From NCBI GenBank assembly GCA_037447655.1, contig JBBHKE010000775.1, positions 671,159 through 696,693 on the forward strand: DNA of 25,535 nt, read 5' to 3'. The translations under genes were made by a program, and so were the position numbers. The first letter of the stretch is position 1; the number at the start of each line of letters is the position of its first letter. Positions 10,700 through 21,050 of the stretch are shown piece by piece. This DNA comes from Zygnema cylindricum (Eukaryota > Streptophyta > Zygnematophyceae > Zygnematales > Zygnemataceae). A model generated the notes under the pieces. It saw only the letters and a list, made by a program, of their open reading frames with translations, ran no database searches and was not told the origin of the DNA.

Positions 10700-11785
10700 C
10701 GAAAGTTTGAAAAGAGAAGGTATGCATTACTCTGGAGCGGAAAATGCGGTACTTTTGTGCACACCTGGAACCGTACAGAATTAGATTACCCGTACAAATG
10801 CTTGAAAAACGGGGAAAAAACGTACGAAAAATGGTACAGAAAAGTACAGTATGCAGTAAACTACAGTACCCGAGTTTCACGCTGATGGAACGTCATCCTT
10901 AAGGGTAACCGGGAAGGGAAAAGCTTTTATTTCGCTATTTCTATGCTTGCCGTTTCGTCGTTTTTTATCAATTTAAATAAATTACAAGTGAACGGGCGAA
11001 TCAGAATTCAGCAAGTGTGATGAAAAAATTCGGTTTGAAGCAAAACTTAGAAAAGCAAAAAATATAAAAGATCATTACCGACATTTTGTTCAAGTGTCTT
11101 TTACACGTTGCCATCTCTCATTGATCCAAATATTCTCCGGTATCTCCGTTGTAGCCAATGTCTTATGTTTTCTGAAAGGGAGAAACTCAGGCCGAATTTT
11201 AATTATTTATTTCGGCGCATATGGTCCGTTCATTTTTTGAATCGGGACTGTTTTACTTATATATTTGGGTGCATATGGTCCGTTCGATTTTTGAATAGGG
11301 ACCTCGAAACGGTCCATGCACCGTTTCAAAGAAATGAACCCTAATCCGTAACTACAACAATAAAAAACATAGAACGCACATGTAAATATTGTTCATTTGT
11401 TCTAAGGATTTTTTTTTTCGTACACACTAATTTTTGCTACATTTTGGCGCCTACGACATAAAGTACAAAAATGTACAATACTCGTACATATAATGTACGG
11501 ACAGACGGCAAAAATGTCGCATACTTTTGACTTCTGAAAACCGAACCTATATTGATGTGACGGCCGGCTAACATTTTTACTGCGGGAGTAGCCGAATCTT
11601 TCCGGTAAAACTGAGTAGCCAGTAGGACGGACACATGTCCTCTCGTTTTGAGTTTTGACTTGTCGACTGTGCGGTAAGTTAAGTATATTCTGACGCCATT
11701 ATTTTACGCCACGTGTTTTTTTGTCTTGACGCATCGAATCTTTGCCTTTCGATTCCACGTACAGTGCACGCGCATTGGTTAAGGC
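10700..11785. other. Upstream region of TBL, no recognised gene
   Basis: AT-rich DNA that should include the TBL promoter (reading minus). It is unusually dense in GTAC tetranucleotides, with seven between 10745 and 10870. It contains a 32-bp imperfect direct repeat at 11217 and 11271. No TATA box can be assigned with confidence. Confidence 0.5.
11217..11302. repeat. Direct repeat with 54-bp offset
   Basis: GCATATGGTCCGTTC followed by TTTTTGAAT and GGGAC occurs at 11217-11248 and 11271-11302 with a few mismatches. It is followed by an 8-bp stem, GAAACGGT/ACCGTTTC, at 11306-11327. Confidence 0.75.
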
Positions 11786-11977
11786 CGGACTTCCATTAGG
11801 CGTGCCAAAAATTGTACGGATCCTTTTACCGAAGGGCGTGCCTTCCATTATAGGTCGCGTCAGTAAATCAAATTTTATTTGCGTGGCTCATTCTGGTTGG
11901 TAACACATAAATTAATATTCGATGCTTAAAATCTTAAAAGAATCTTCGAATGCAAAGTCTGAATGCAATATCTGTAC

Positions 11978-12520
11978 TACACCGCGCATCGTTATTAGTG
12001 TCAACGACACTAATTTGGGTTCTTAAAATTTTGATTTTTTTCCTCAAATAGGATACATGATTTTAATTTTTCCTTGACGTTAATTAAGGTACCGTACAAA
12101 ATAGCGTAAAGGACGAATTACAATAATATCTAAATAGTGTGGTGTACGGTCGATGTCAGACCGTACATAAATGTACCTTTTCAAGTGAAAATTTTACAAG
12201 AAATGAGTTAAATCAGACGCGCACGCATAGGATTGTGCGCTAAAAAAACAGGATTGTTATGACACGTAAATTAGTCTTACATGTACGGATATTTAAATTT
12301 CACGACGGCGTACGATTTATAATATTTTGTACGGATACATATATTAATGTATATAATCGTACAGCGAATATTCCATTTTTGCTGTTCCCAAATTAGCATA
12401 AACGCCGAAATTAGAATACACCTTTTAAAAAAAAAAAAAAAAAATCTTAATTAGCGTCAATGACGGTATATTTAATTCCACACTATTTAAAATTTGACAC
12501 TAATAACGATGCGCGGTGTA
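11978..12520. mobile_element. Non-autonomous TIR transposon (MITE-like), copy 1
   Basis: A perfect 27-bp terminal inverted repeat including the flanking TA (11978-12004 and 12494-12520), containing ATCGTTATTAGTGTCAA. If the outer TA is a target duplication, the element is 11980-12518 (539 bp) starting CACCGCGC. The interior is AT-rich and non-coding, with an A run at 12427-12444. The core of its TIR is shared by two other elements in this window. TA duplication would fit the Tc1/mariner superfamily; this assignment is inference. Confidence 0.8.
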
Positions 12521-12565
12521 GCGGAGGTAATTAATGACTCGTAAAGAGGGCATTATAATGTACTG

Positions 12566-12768
12566 TACACCTTGAATCGTTATTAGCGTATAGAAATTAT
12601 TAGTGTAAAGAAAAAATTAGCGTCATTCATTCTAATTTAGTTCCAGGAGACGTGGCAGATTATGGTGCACGTCCTTAAATAGTGTAGTTTATTATATTTA
12701 ATGTATCAATGTCAAAATTTTGGGGTGCCGATATAGCGTACATAAGGCTAATAACGATTCACGGTGTA
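12566..12768. mobile_element. Non-autonomous TIR transposon, copy 2
   Basis: Terminal inverted repeats of about 22 bp with one mismatch, including TGAATCGTTATTAGC, lie at 12568-12587 and 12747-12766, flanked by TA on both sides. The element is about 199 bp and has no coding capacity. The TIR matches copies 1 and 3. It begins only 45 bp after copy 1 ends. Confidence 0.75.
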
Positions 12769-12779
12769 CTATCCAAAAT

Positions 12780-14450
12780 TTAAAAACGGAACGACAAAAA
12801 GGCGGCGGCAAACTTTGATGGTGGGACCGTGACGGAAAAATTTCGACGGATTCGCATCCACCCTGACGTGTACGCACATAAGCGCGCGCTCATCGTAGAT
12901 TTTGTTTCCTTTTCCACGCGGCCCATTTTTACACGTTCAATGTGTGCAAGTGTGTGCAAAGTGTCCTCACTGTGGAAGGTCGCCACACACTGTAGGGTTG
13001 GCGACGTGGCGTCTCGGGTAAAAAGTACAATGCATCCGACGGTCAGCTTTTAAGCCTACAACCCTGGAGATTCTTCCGTAAATAAGTTTTTCTTTGTTTA
13101 AAAAAATAAATGGTACGGACTTGTACGAAACGGTACGGCCCTCAGTAAACAATCCTACTTTTTCGCTAATGGAAGTCCGCCCCAAGATTCTGTCTCTTGG
13201 AGACAATAACCAGTACTGTACTTTTTTCTGCTTCTGACCGCACGTGTGACGATATGTACGATCTTCTTGAAATCCGCAAAATGTTCTCAACTTTTGACGG
13301 CAGCCACCTTCTTCAAATTGCAAACGATGCCAACCCTAATATCAAAGATTTGAATGTATTTTAGGGTTTTAGGGTTTCTATATTTGAGTAATGTGAGGCA
13401 AAGATTACGGTTTTTTTTTTTATCCAACACTAAAAATGGATTGGTATTTTTTATAAAAGCAAATGGGACAATACTTAACAAATTCCATGTTCTTGGTTTT
13501 TCCGTTCAGTTTATTCAGTTGTTTGTTTCCTTTGAGCCCAACACCCAGAGATTTACCATCACCCTTTTTAATAAAACTCTTTTTCTTAATTAAACTCTTT
13601 TTGTTAATAAAACTCTTTTTTCTAATAAAATTCTTACCTACTATTACTTACTATTCACTAATATTAAAATAAAAAAAACAATATTTGGTCCTATTGTGTC
13701 TAACACGAAGATTCACCTAAAATTTTAACTAAAGATGAGAAACTATCAAAAATTATCAAAATTAATTAAATAAGAAAAAAGCGTTTTATTTATTTATTTC
13801 ATTTTTTTATCGAAATTGAGAGTCACAAAATCACTCAAAATCGGTATTCCACTAATTGCAAAATATTTCATAGTGATTTGAAACATACGAAAAATAAGGA
13901 ATGTTAAAGTATGGAAAAGTATAAAAGATAGAAAAAGGTCCTAAACTTCTTGCATCATTTTTTTTTTTTTTTACCGTCGGAATATTAAATCTATTTAAGT
14001 TCCTCATTAAACAATTTTCATTCACATTAAAAAACAAATGATACAAGAAATAACGTAATATTTTGTAACGGAACATACATTTTTTTCGCATGAACTTCAT
14101 ATGATTTTATCCAAAAAAAAAAAAAAGTTTTGATAATAACAAAAAATCCCATATTGGAGGAATATTTATAAACCACTTATCTCACTCACCTTCTTAAAAA
14201 GCTTGCCAAGTTTACCCAACTTGTCTCGGAAAACCCGAATAAAACCCTAAAACATAAATATATTATTTATTGAAAAATCTAATGAACCTAAATTGAAACA
14301 AGCGAAAAAAACGACAAAAATGAAACAAACGAAAAAAGAAACAAAAAAACGAGAATAAAAACGAACAAAAAAACGAAAGGAAAACGAAATTGAAAAAAAT
14401 GGTAAGTTTGATCTATTCATTTGGTCTATATATATATATCGACTATCGCT
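12780..14450. other. Intergenic, no recognised gene
   Basis: 12780-13330 is less AT-rich and carries scattered GTACGG words, but no domain is recognised in any frame. TTTTAGGGTTTTAGGG occurs at about 13362, a telo-box-like motif. 13640-14450 is very AT-rich with poly-T and poly-A runs. Open frames are short and low-complexity. Confidence 0.5.
13570..13635. repeat. 18-bp tandem repeat, about 3.5 copies
   Basis: Units of the form AATAAAACTCTTTTTCTT begin at 13570, 13588, 13606 and 13624 with a few substitutions; the last is partial. Confidence 0.75.
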
Positions 14451-14451
14451 T

Positions 14452-16128
14452 CATAGGGGGGCTTTTCTGTGGGAGGTTTCTAATATTATTCCCTCGCGTC
14501 AGATCGATATTGTTTTACTCGATGGTGCCCGTCGTATCTTCGGTGATATTGTCTTGGCTAACCGTACTTCACCGACGGTTTTGGTCAGGTGACTCGACAA
14601 GTTGGGGTGGCGGCTCGTGATGCCGCTAGGGCGAAAGAGCGTGATTATGCCCACCGAGACCCTATGAAAGACTTTATTTCGATGGCGGTCGAGATCTTTG
14701 GTTGTCTAGGTGTTGCAATGTGTTGATATTTATGTATTTTCTAGGTTTGAATTTAGTATATGTGTTTGTCAGATGGTCTTCAAAAGTCATCCATACTTGT
14801 CGTATTCACACGAAGACATAGATAGCCATGGCTGGCGCCGTAGTCAGAAAGTAAGATGACCAAAATGTTAGACTTAACCAGATTTGATCGTAAGTCTTTC
14901 ACTGGTATTACGTATGGTATAATAGGACGCTTTATCCCTTAGGTCTTAATGAAAAGATATATACATATGGTTTGATAAATAATTTAAGTTGCCAACAACT
15001 GGATTTAAACCTGCGTCAGTGACTGCTTAATATATTGTGTTCGGAACGTATAGAAACGTGGTCTTTATCTACATACTCCATATGCGGATTACGAAACGAA
15101 TCGACGTAAACATTCAAAGGTCAACACGGAACGATGACTGTTGAATTTCAACGGTCAACATTATTCGGCGCGCCGTTAGATCGAACGGCCGAAATTGATC
15201 GTCGAATTACGAACGGACGGCAAGCGTGAGTGTCGGCATGCCGGAAAGGTTTTTTGGGAGTACTTCGCGAAAATGGAGGGAAATGACACGTGGCATCATC
15301 CTTTAGGATGCCGAAAAAGAAAGGGAGAGAATGGTGACGACTTATTTGCCACGAGGCAGACTGAGAGTGGTGCCATATAATTCCGTTTATAAAGTACGGC
15401 GGCTATCGTACTTTGTATATACATAATATATAGTGTATGATAATTTGAGTAGGTTCTTAGTACTTAGACATTTTTGGAAGCCCTCTCTCCTAGAGGCATT
15501 CTCTATAAATTCGTTCTCTTTGAACAACCATAACTTAATGCTCAGGTGAGCAAATTCAATGATTCCTTTTACCGTGGACTCAGGGAAGTCCATGCAACAC
15601 AAGGGTGTAGTTGGTCACAATTTATGCCTGCCAGGGTGGCTGCATTTATAAGGGAAATTCAAATTTGGTGAATGTGTCCAAATCTCATATTCTAACTTTG
15701 CATTCTGTGGTGGAACTGAGCACACAAAAAATCTTATTTCACAAAGGTAAAGCTGTAATATGGTTCTGATTTTCAAGGGGTCAATCATTTGGGCTAATAT
15801 AAACTTGGAGTCGACACTATCTAGATTAGCTTCTTCGGATCTTCGAATTCTGTGTGGCAATGGAGCCCATAGAATTTCACAATGGACGAGTTTCTCCGTA
15901 TTTGCGATCGACATGCTTTCGAGCGCCGAGGACGTGGGAGCCCTCCTCTTTCGGTTTCTTACTTCTTTTTATCGTCAACACTTATCTGTGGCTTTAGAAC
16001 GAGTGGCTTCTATTCTCCTCCGATCGGCTGTTGCGGTTATGGATCGTCGCCGTGTTTCGGAACTCCCTCAACGTGCTCCCCCAGGTTGGGGGACTTACGG
16101 AGTTGCTTTTCGTAGATTATTTAATTGA
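14452..16128 (+). pseudogene. C-terminal remnant of a LINE-type retrotransposon polyprotein, interrupted by an LTR
   Basis: From 14452 a frame reads through RQIDIVLLDGARRIF and VLANRTSPTVLV, shifts once near 14585, then reads HRDPMKDFISMAVEIFGCLG up to 14720. It resumes at 15885 (DEFLRICDRHAFERRG), shifts again near 15950, and ends in a basic tail (QHLSVALERVASILLR, then MDRRRVS) with a stop at 16126-16128. The order 'DGARR..DIVLAN.T...LV', 'FI..A.E.FGCL', a Cys/His/Arg segment and 'LS.AL.R' resembles the C-terminal region after the reverse transcriptase in LINE-like polyproteins. This is judged from memory of the family, not from a search. The 14721-15879 interval is a later insertion. It may belong to the same family as the minus-strand reverse transcriptase relic at 24-25 kb. 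It is not functional. Confidence 0.6.
14721..15879. mobile_element. Solo LTR (1159 bp) nested in the LINE remnant
   Basis: The insert begins TGTTGATATT, ends GAATTTCA, and is flanked by the direct repeat CAATG (14716-14720 and 15880-15884). TG...CA ends with a 5-bp duplication are the hallmark of LTR retrotransposon integration. Removing the insert and one CAATG joins the LINE reading frame without a shift, which independently supports both boundaries. No internal domain or second terminal copy is evident, so a solo LTR left by recombination is the simplest reading; a TRIM-like element is the alternative. A TATAAA at 15388-15393 could be the LTR promoter on +. Confidence 0.78.
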
Positions 16129-16440
16129 GTTGGGATTGGGGTTGTAGATTTGTGTTTTTCCAATTGTCGTGCTTTTCATTTTGGGTTTGGGTGATTTAAT
16201 TTTCCTTGTTGTTGTTTTCTTTTTGTTTTTGTGTTCGTGTTTTTGTTTATTCCCCAGCTGGTAGTTTTTGGTTTTGGCCATGCCACCCTTTTTGTACCCC
16301 GGACTGAGATGGTTTACCATTGTGCTTTTTAATTTATGTGGCCCAATTATCTGGAGGTCCTTTAAAAGGGAAAACTTTATTGCAACATTTCTAATGGTAA
16401 AAGCATCTTTGTACAAAAAGAGTAAATCCGAAAAAAAAAA
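16129..16440 (+). other. Probable 3' UTR and poly-A end of the LINE
   Basis: The T/G-rich non-coding stretch after the LINE stop codon runs to a 10-base A run at about 16431-16440, which could be the poly-A tail of the insertion. No target duplication was found by eye. Confidence 0.4.
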
Positions 16441-16477
16441 TTATAGAGTACAAGAGTTACAAGAATGTAAGCTACGT

Positions 16478-17303
16478 CTAAAATATTAAAAGAAAAAAAA
16501 TAACATACAAAACAAGTGCAACTATTGGGTTCGTCAAAGAGGAGAACTTGGCTTTGAAATCTTTTAATCCCCCTTTGCTATAAAATTTCACAATTTTGGT
16601 GAATAGACGAACCTCGAAATCTGTAGGAACCTGACCGAGAGGATACTTGTTTCCTGCATTGTTCATTACAACATTCCAAGCAAATTTAAAGTTTGAGATA
16701 GATATCCCAGTGGAATCACTTGTATACTTCCGGCTACTCTCGAAGAAGAAAGTGATTTCTTCGTCCCAAATAATGAGCGCTTCTTTGAGCGCAAGTACGT
16801 TATAACCAAAAATTCTTGAAATTGCCACTGCTTGTGCCGGTCGAGACTTCAAGAGATAGGGGGAGATGATGGCACCAATGGTTCTTGCCCTAATCCCTTC
16901 AATACCTCTTTTACAGATTGCGGAACTACACGAGTGAAAGTTTCCATTTCCGTGTCAGTCAGGGGTGATTTGTTACGTCCCTCCTCTCGTATGAACCTCC
17001 AACCAACAACCACTTGAGAGGGCAACACATCCACAAATGGTGTCAATCGTCCGTCATCAAATGACCACTTTCTAATGTTTCAGGCTCTAGAAGAGGTTAA
17101 TGTGTCAATCCCCTCAAACCTAGGAGGAAAAAAAGATCATCTGGATTAGTATGTTGATAGCTATCTCGAGATCCACGGGGATCCCTACGGTGACTCTTTA
17201 GTATCTCATACTCCTTTGTCCAATGAAACCCCTTGGTCACTTCGTTTGGGGTTCTTACTCCAGTCTTGACTCTTAGAGGAGGCAAAGTGAGTTTCTTTTT
17301 CAA
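16478..17303 (-). pseudogene. Unrecognised broken coding region
   Basis: On the minus strand an open frame from 17303 (containing SHRRDPRGSRDSYQHTNPDD) is followed by a T-rich stretch ending in CTAG. A frame then runs from about 17110 to 16849 with one in-frame stop (TGA at 17082-17080) through WSFDDGRLTPFVDVLPSQVV and VVGWRFIREEGRNK. The neighbouring frame continues through IRARTIGAIISPYLLKSRPA and YKYPLGQ-like text to a stop at 16478. The two frames overlap near 16860-16930, so one frameshift or a short intron links them. Composition looks like real protein, not low complexity, but I recognise no domain. It could be a decayed transposon gene or a gene fragment; it starts 38 nt beyond the LINE poly-A. 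Confidence 0.4.
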
Positions 17304-17429
17304 ACCTCTTTACCCAAATACTCTCGATGCTCCTTATCTCCCACCAAGCATTAAGATCCATTGTTTTAATGACATTAGAGAGGAGATGGTTGGGAGATGC
17401 ATATTTGGTATCTCAAAATAAATGCCACG

Positions 17430-18017
17430 TAAGCGGGAGTCAGTTTACTGGCACGACATTATAGAAACTTGGGTGACTTTACAATGAGTAAACCTCTCCG
17501 TACAATTATTGGCAGCTGCTAATAGGGGAACAATCGTAGGGTACGGCTACATGTGGCTAAGTACGGGTTTTTTTCTGTCGTTTTCGTTTAAAACTTAGCG
17601 ATGTATTGCTAAAGTTGCAATCGTACGAAGAAATTGCAAAATTGTAGCGTACAATTTGCATCATTTTCGAACTTAAGATGTATGGAAATTCGTCGTTTGT
17701 GGTTTTTCGACCCACACTCACGTCATTTTGTCACTTATCTAAAAACACATCGGCGGTGTGTTTTAAATAAAGTAAAATAGCTTTGGCAAATAGGAAAACA
17801 TATTCTCACGTGTGAAAAAAAATTCGAAGCTTTTGAGGACAAAAAAAAGTGCAGGGCTCTTCGTTTTTGTTTGCTTGCACCTTGTACACATTTTTTTTTG
17901 TAGGGGTTTAGAGGCTGAAGTGCCATTTCACGGAGAGGTGAAAAATTTGTGAAGGCACCACTGCAGCTCGCGCCTTTGTCGTTGCTCATATTGCCTTTCC
18001 TTCACTCCAAACGTCAT
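17430..18017. other. Intergenic, no recognised gene
   Basis: AT-rich, with scattered GTAC words. No supported coding region or clear repeat was seen. Confidence 0.5.
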
Positions 18018-18238
18018 TACAATGTGTATCGCTATTAGTGTTAATAATTTTTTTGCCACTTAAAACATCTTTTATCCATACACTCGTGTCCCACTCTCAA
18101 TTTAAGACCGTCAATCGGCAGCTGAGAATCTTACCTTTCAATCGCAACCATCACATCTAAAAACCGACATGCGTGTACAGAGAAAGATGGTTACAAAGAC
18201 AAAAAAAAACCTTAACACTAATAACGATTCATGGTATA
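18018..18238. mobile_element. Non-autonomous TIR transposon, copy 3
   Basis: Imperfect TIRs of about 25 bp contain ATCGCTATTAGTGTTAA on the left (18028-18044) and the inverse TTAACACTAATAACGAT on the right (18212-18228). TA dinucleotides flank both ends (18018-18019, 18237-18238), giving a 217-bp element without coding capacity. Its TIRs are more diverged from each other than in copies 1 and 2, suggesting an older insertion. Confidence 0.7.
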
Positions 18239-18489
18239 TTTCGTTGCACCAATGGAGGAAGGCACAATGCTGAGGGCGGTCGCACGTGCGCTAACCCAGT
18301 CACGTTGGGAAAAATACAACAAAAGGCGCGAAAAAAAAAATTGAGGGGGGCTACTGAATTATATTTTTTATTCATGGCGGCCTGACATGAGAGGTTTGTC
18401 GTTTGCGCAAAGGCATATTGTACAGCCATGGTCGCAAGGTTGTACGTCTATGATGTCACGCAACGACTAGTGACAAACCAAATCTTTTC

Positions 18490-19010
18490 AAAAAGTACAA
18501 TGTGTCTTGCGATGCTTTGAAAGTGTTTCGAAAAACACGGTGCGGCAAGACATATTGTAGATCTTGACATCCGTCACGGGAAAGGTCGATGTATACAATC
18601 GTCACACCGTTAAGTTATAATTTTGAGTAAACACATAGGGACACCTCAAATCTGGGTTCGCTGGATATGCGCTAAAAAACAAAGTAAGTTCGCTAAGTTA
18701 CAGGTACATCGGGCCGTACCCATAACCGTATTATAATATTTTTATTTTTTCTGTTAACGTCCATAATGGGTGCACAATAGGGTGTGTCTCCAAGTTCTTG
18801 AAACTTAGCAAACTTACTTTGTTTTTTAGCGCAAATCCGGCAGACCCAGATTTAGCATGTCCCTATGTGTAACAAAATAATTGTTACTTAAGGGTGTGAC
18901 ATTTGTATACATTGACAATGCCCGGACGGTTGTCAACCTCTACAATTTTTTATGTCGCACTTGATTGTTCAAAATTGTTTGTGACGTCGCATATTTTTTG
19001 TGACTTTTGT
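18490..19010. mobile_element. Long imperfect inverted repeat (foldback or MULE-like element)
   Basis: The arms at about 18490-18707 and 18784-19010 are reverse complements. The inner about 105 bp of each arm is well conserved, including GCGCTAAAAAACAAAGTAAG on the left arm and its complement on the right. Outward, similarity persists through ATGTATACAA and TTGTAGA blocks and then fades. The spacer is about 75 bp. No open frame of note lies inside. Long TIRs fit Mutator-type or foldback elements; the target duplication could not be set. A transcript would form a long hairpin. Confidence 0.75.
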
Positions 19011-19154
19011 AGACGTTTTCCTTTTCAACCCTTTGTCCATAGATACTGCCTATGGCTAAAAAAGTGTCGTTTCCGCTGTCTTCCCTATACGGTTGCTTTT
19101 TTGGCAATTTCCACGCGCTTTGAAACTGTATTTCCCGGGTTTTATTTTCCACAT

Positions 19155-19221
19155 GTAAATAAATAAAGATAATAAAGAAAAATAAATAAATATAATAAAA
19201 GTAATAATAATAATAATAATT
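19155..19221. repeat. AAT/ATA-rich microsatellite
   Basis: AATAAATAAATATAATAAAA passes into a run of TAA trinucleotides (about 19201-19220). Confidence 0.85.
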
Positions 19222-19229
19222 TGGTTGTA

Positions 19230-21050
19230 GAGGAACCGATTTGCCTAGTAGATTAAATGTGACGTAAGAAAACAAATATTAAGCACACTAACTAGAAATT
19301 CATTTTGGTTATTTTGAGCTTGTCAAAAAGTGGTAAAATTTTCAGATGAAACAACATCATAAATTAGACTTATTATCTGCCTTTGTCCGGGATAAAAAAA
19401 CATTACAAAAATAATGGTGGGTTGTCATTTTTTTAGGGCAAAAAAAGTGCTTGAATTTCTTTAGCAGTGGCCGGAAAACATCACTCCAACTATTTTCTCC
19501 AGCTTCCCACCGATCAACATAGAGCCGCCTCATGAAAGGATGATGAATAGTGAAGTTTGCAAAGGCGCCAGACCCCTTAAATGAAAAAAATCGTACTGAA
19601 CGATACGCGACAAAACAAAACAAATTTTGTACTTGATGGACGCAAACAGACAAAAAATATCGAATAGTGTACCTTGTCGAGTGTGCTTGGAAACCGAGGT
19701 GTTTAGGTGAGATGTCCAAGGAGGTGTGCATGAGAAACCTGCAATTCCCCCCAAATGTTGATGCCCCCCCCCCCAGATCTATGACAATGCCCTTCTCTGT
19801 CCCTCCCCTTCCCCGGGTTTGCATAAGTATAATGAGGAATGGAGTAAAGAAGAAAAAGTACTCCGTACCACCCCCCCCCAGATCCGTACGGATCCGACAA
19901 GACTCTTCTTAGTTTCAAAGAGCGAAAGTCCAAACCGACCAAAGCGAGGATAGAGCCAACTACCCGCCCGTGCTACGATCTCCACAAAAGACAATCCAAA
20001 ACAAAGATGGCAATAGAGTCCACAACAAAATGCAAACGTTCTCCAACAAAAAGATTGATTTAATTCTCTGGGGGGTTTTCTCAGGAGACAGTACTGAAAA
20101 AGCAACCTGTCTCCTTCGGCCCCAAGTGCCTCATAGAACCAAAGTTTGTCCTACTGCAGGTGCCAAAGTCAAAGCAATTCCAAAAGCCAATCAGCGGCCA
20201 CCAATTGTTATTGCACGGACATAAGACAAAACAAACTGTATTACACTTAGGGCAAAAAGTTAGGCGACTGGTTCCAGCGCGAATCACAGCCACAAGTTTT
20301 CCTATTGTACACTAGTGGGCAACAAAGTCCTGAATTGACGTGAAACGTCTAACTTTGACCCGGTATCATAAATGCTCGGCCAGTCGGTTGGTCCCAAACT
20401 AGCATTCTGCTGACAGCTAACAGCAAGATCTACGGGACAATCTTAAAGGCTGCGTGCCGTTCCACAATGTACCCCTCCGCTAGAGTTACACAAAACGTAT
20501 GCCATTTAATGGAGGCGCGCCCTTTGCACCGGACTAACTCCGCAGTTCGACCTCCGTTTAAGGTGAACTAAAGTGTGTGGTGCTCCATGGTAAAAATACA
20601 AAGATCTGATCCGGCTAGTTGTCCTCAATCCTCCGTACGATAGAGTTTGTACAAGGTGGAATGAGGCCCCGGAACTCCTGGGGGTGCAAATGTGCCCAAG
20701 GTGCACACGAGCTTGACATTCCCTGTTCTTCAGGTGAAACAAGCTAGGAGTTCCACCCCGAGCCCTTCGTACGTTGGTTTCTTTTCCTCACAGCCATGCA
20801 TATCGGAAAGGAGCAGCGCGAATGATATTCGATAAGGCAACAAAAACGTGGACGATACCAACAATTGCATAACGAGAACAAGCCGTGGGATTCCATCCGG
20901 AAACCACAGGCCCATCATGTATTTCAGACATCTTGAAGTGCAGCTTAATTGGGTAGAGCATGGATTTGAATGCCATCACATGGGTCTTAAAACATGGTAT
21001 TGCATTTTCAAGTCTTCAGTCCCTAAAATCTTGAACAACATACCTTCAAG
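19230..21050. other. No recognised gene; composition shifts to higher GC
   Basis: Up to about 19.7 kb the DNA is AT-rich like the upstream flank; beyond it GC rises. The stretch holds two C-runs followed by AGATC (11 C at 19764-19774; 9 C at 19871-19879), a perfect 14-bp palindrome at 19881-19894, and short open frames with no recognised domain. Being upstream of the Ty3/gypsy pol relic, it may be the eroded LTR, leader and gag region, but no LTR pair or primer-binding site was found. Confidence 0.45.

Noticed and set aside
15195-15380. Small open frame in the middle of the putative LTR
   Set aside because: Short, no domain, and lies wholly within the 1159-bp insertion.
15760-16128. An independent 122-codon gene
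   Set aside because: Its first third lies inside the solo LTR and the rest is the basic C-terminal tail of the LINE remnant.
20081-20293. Cys-rich minus-strand frame (CPKCNTVCFVLCPC)
   Set aside because: The cysteine spacing hints at zinc binding, but there is no ATG start, no family match I can name, and it sits in retroelement debris. Not strong enough to call.
20359-20378. Possible initiator-Met tRNA primer-binding site (CGGTATCATAAATGCTCGG)
   Set aside because: It resembles TGGTATCAGAGC only partly, and no LTR boundary precedes it.
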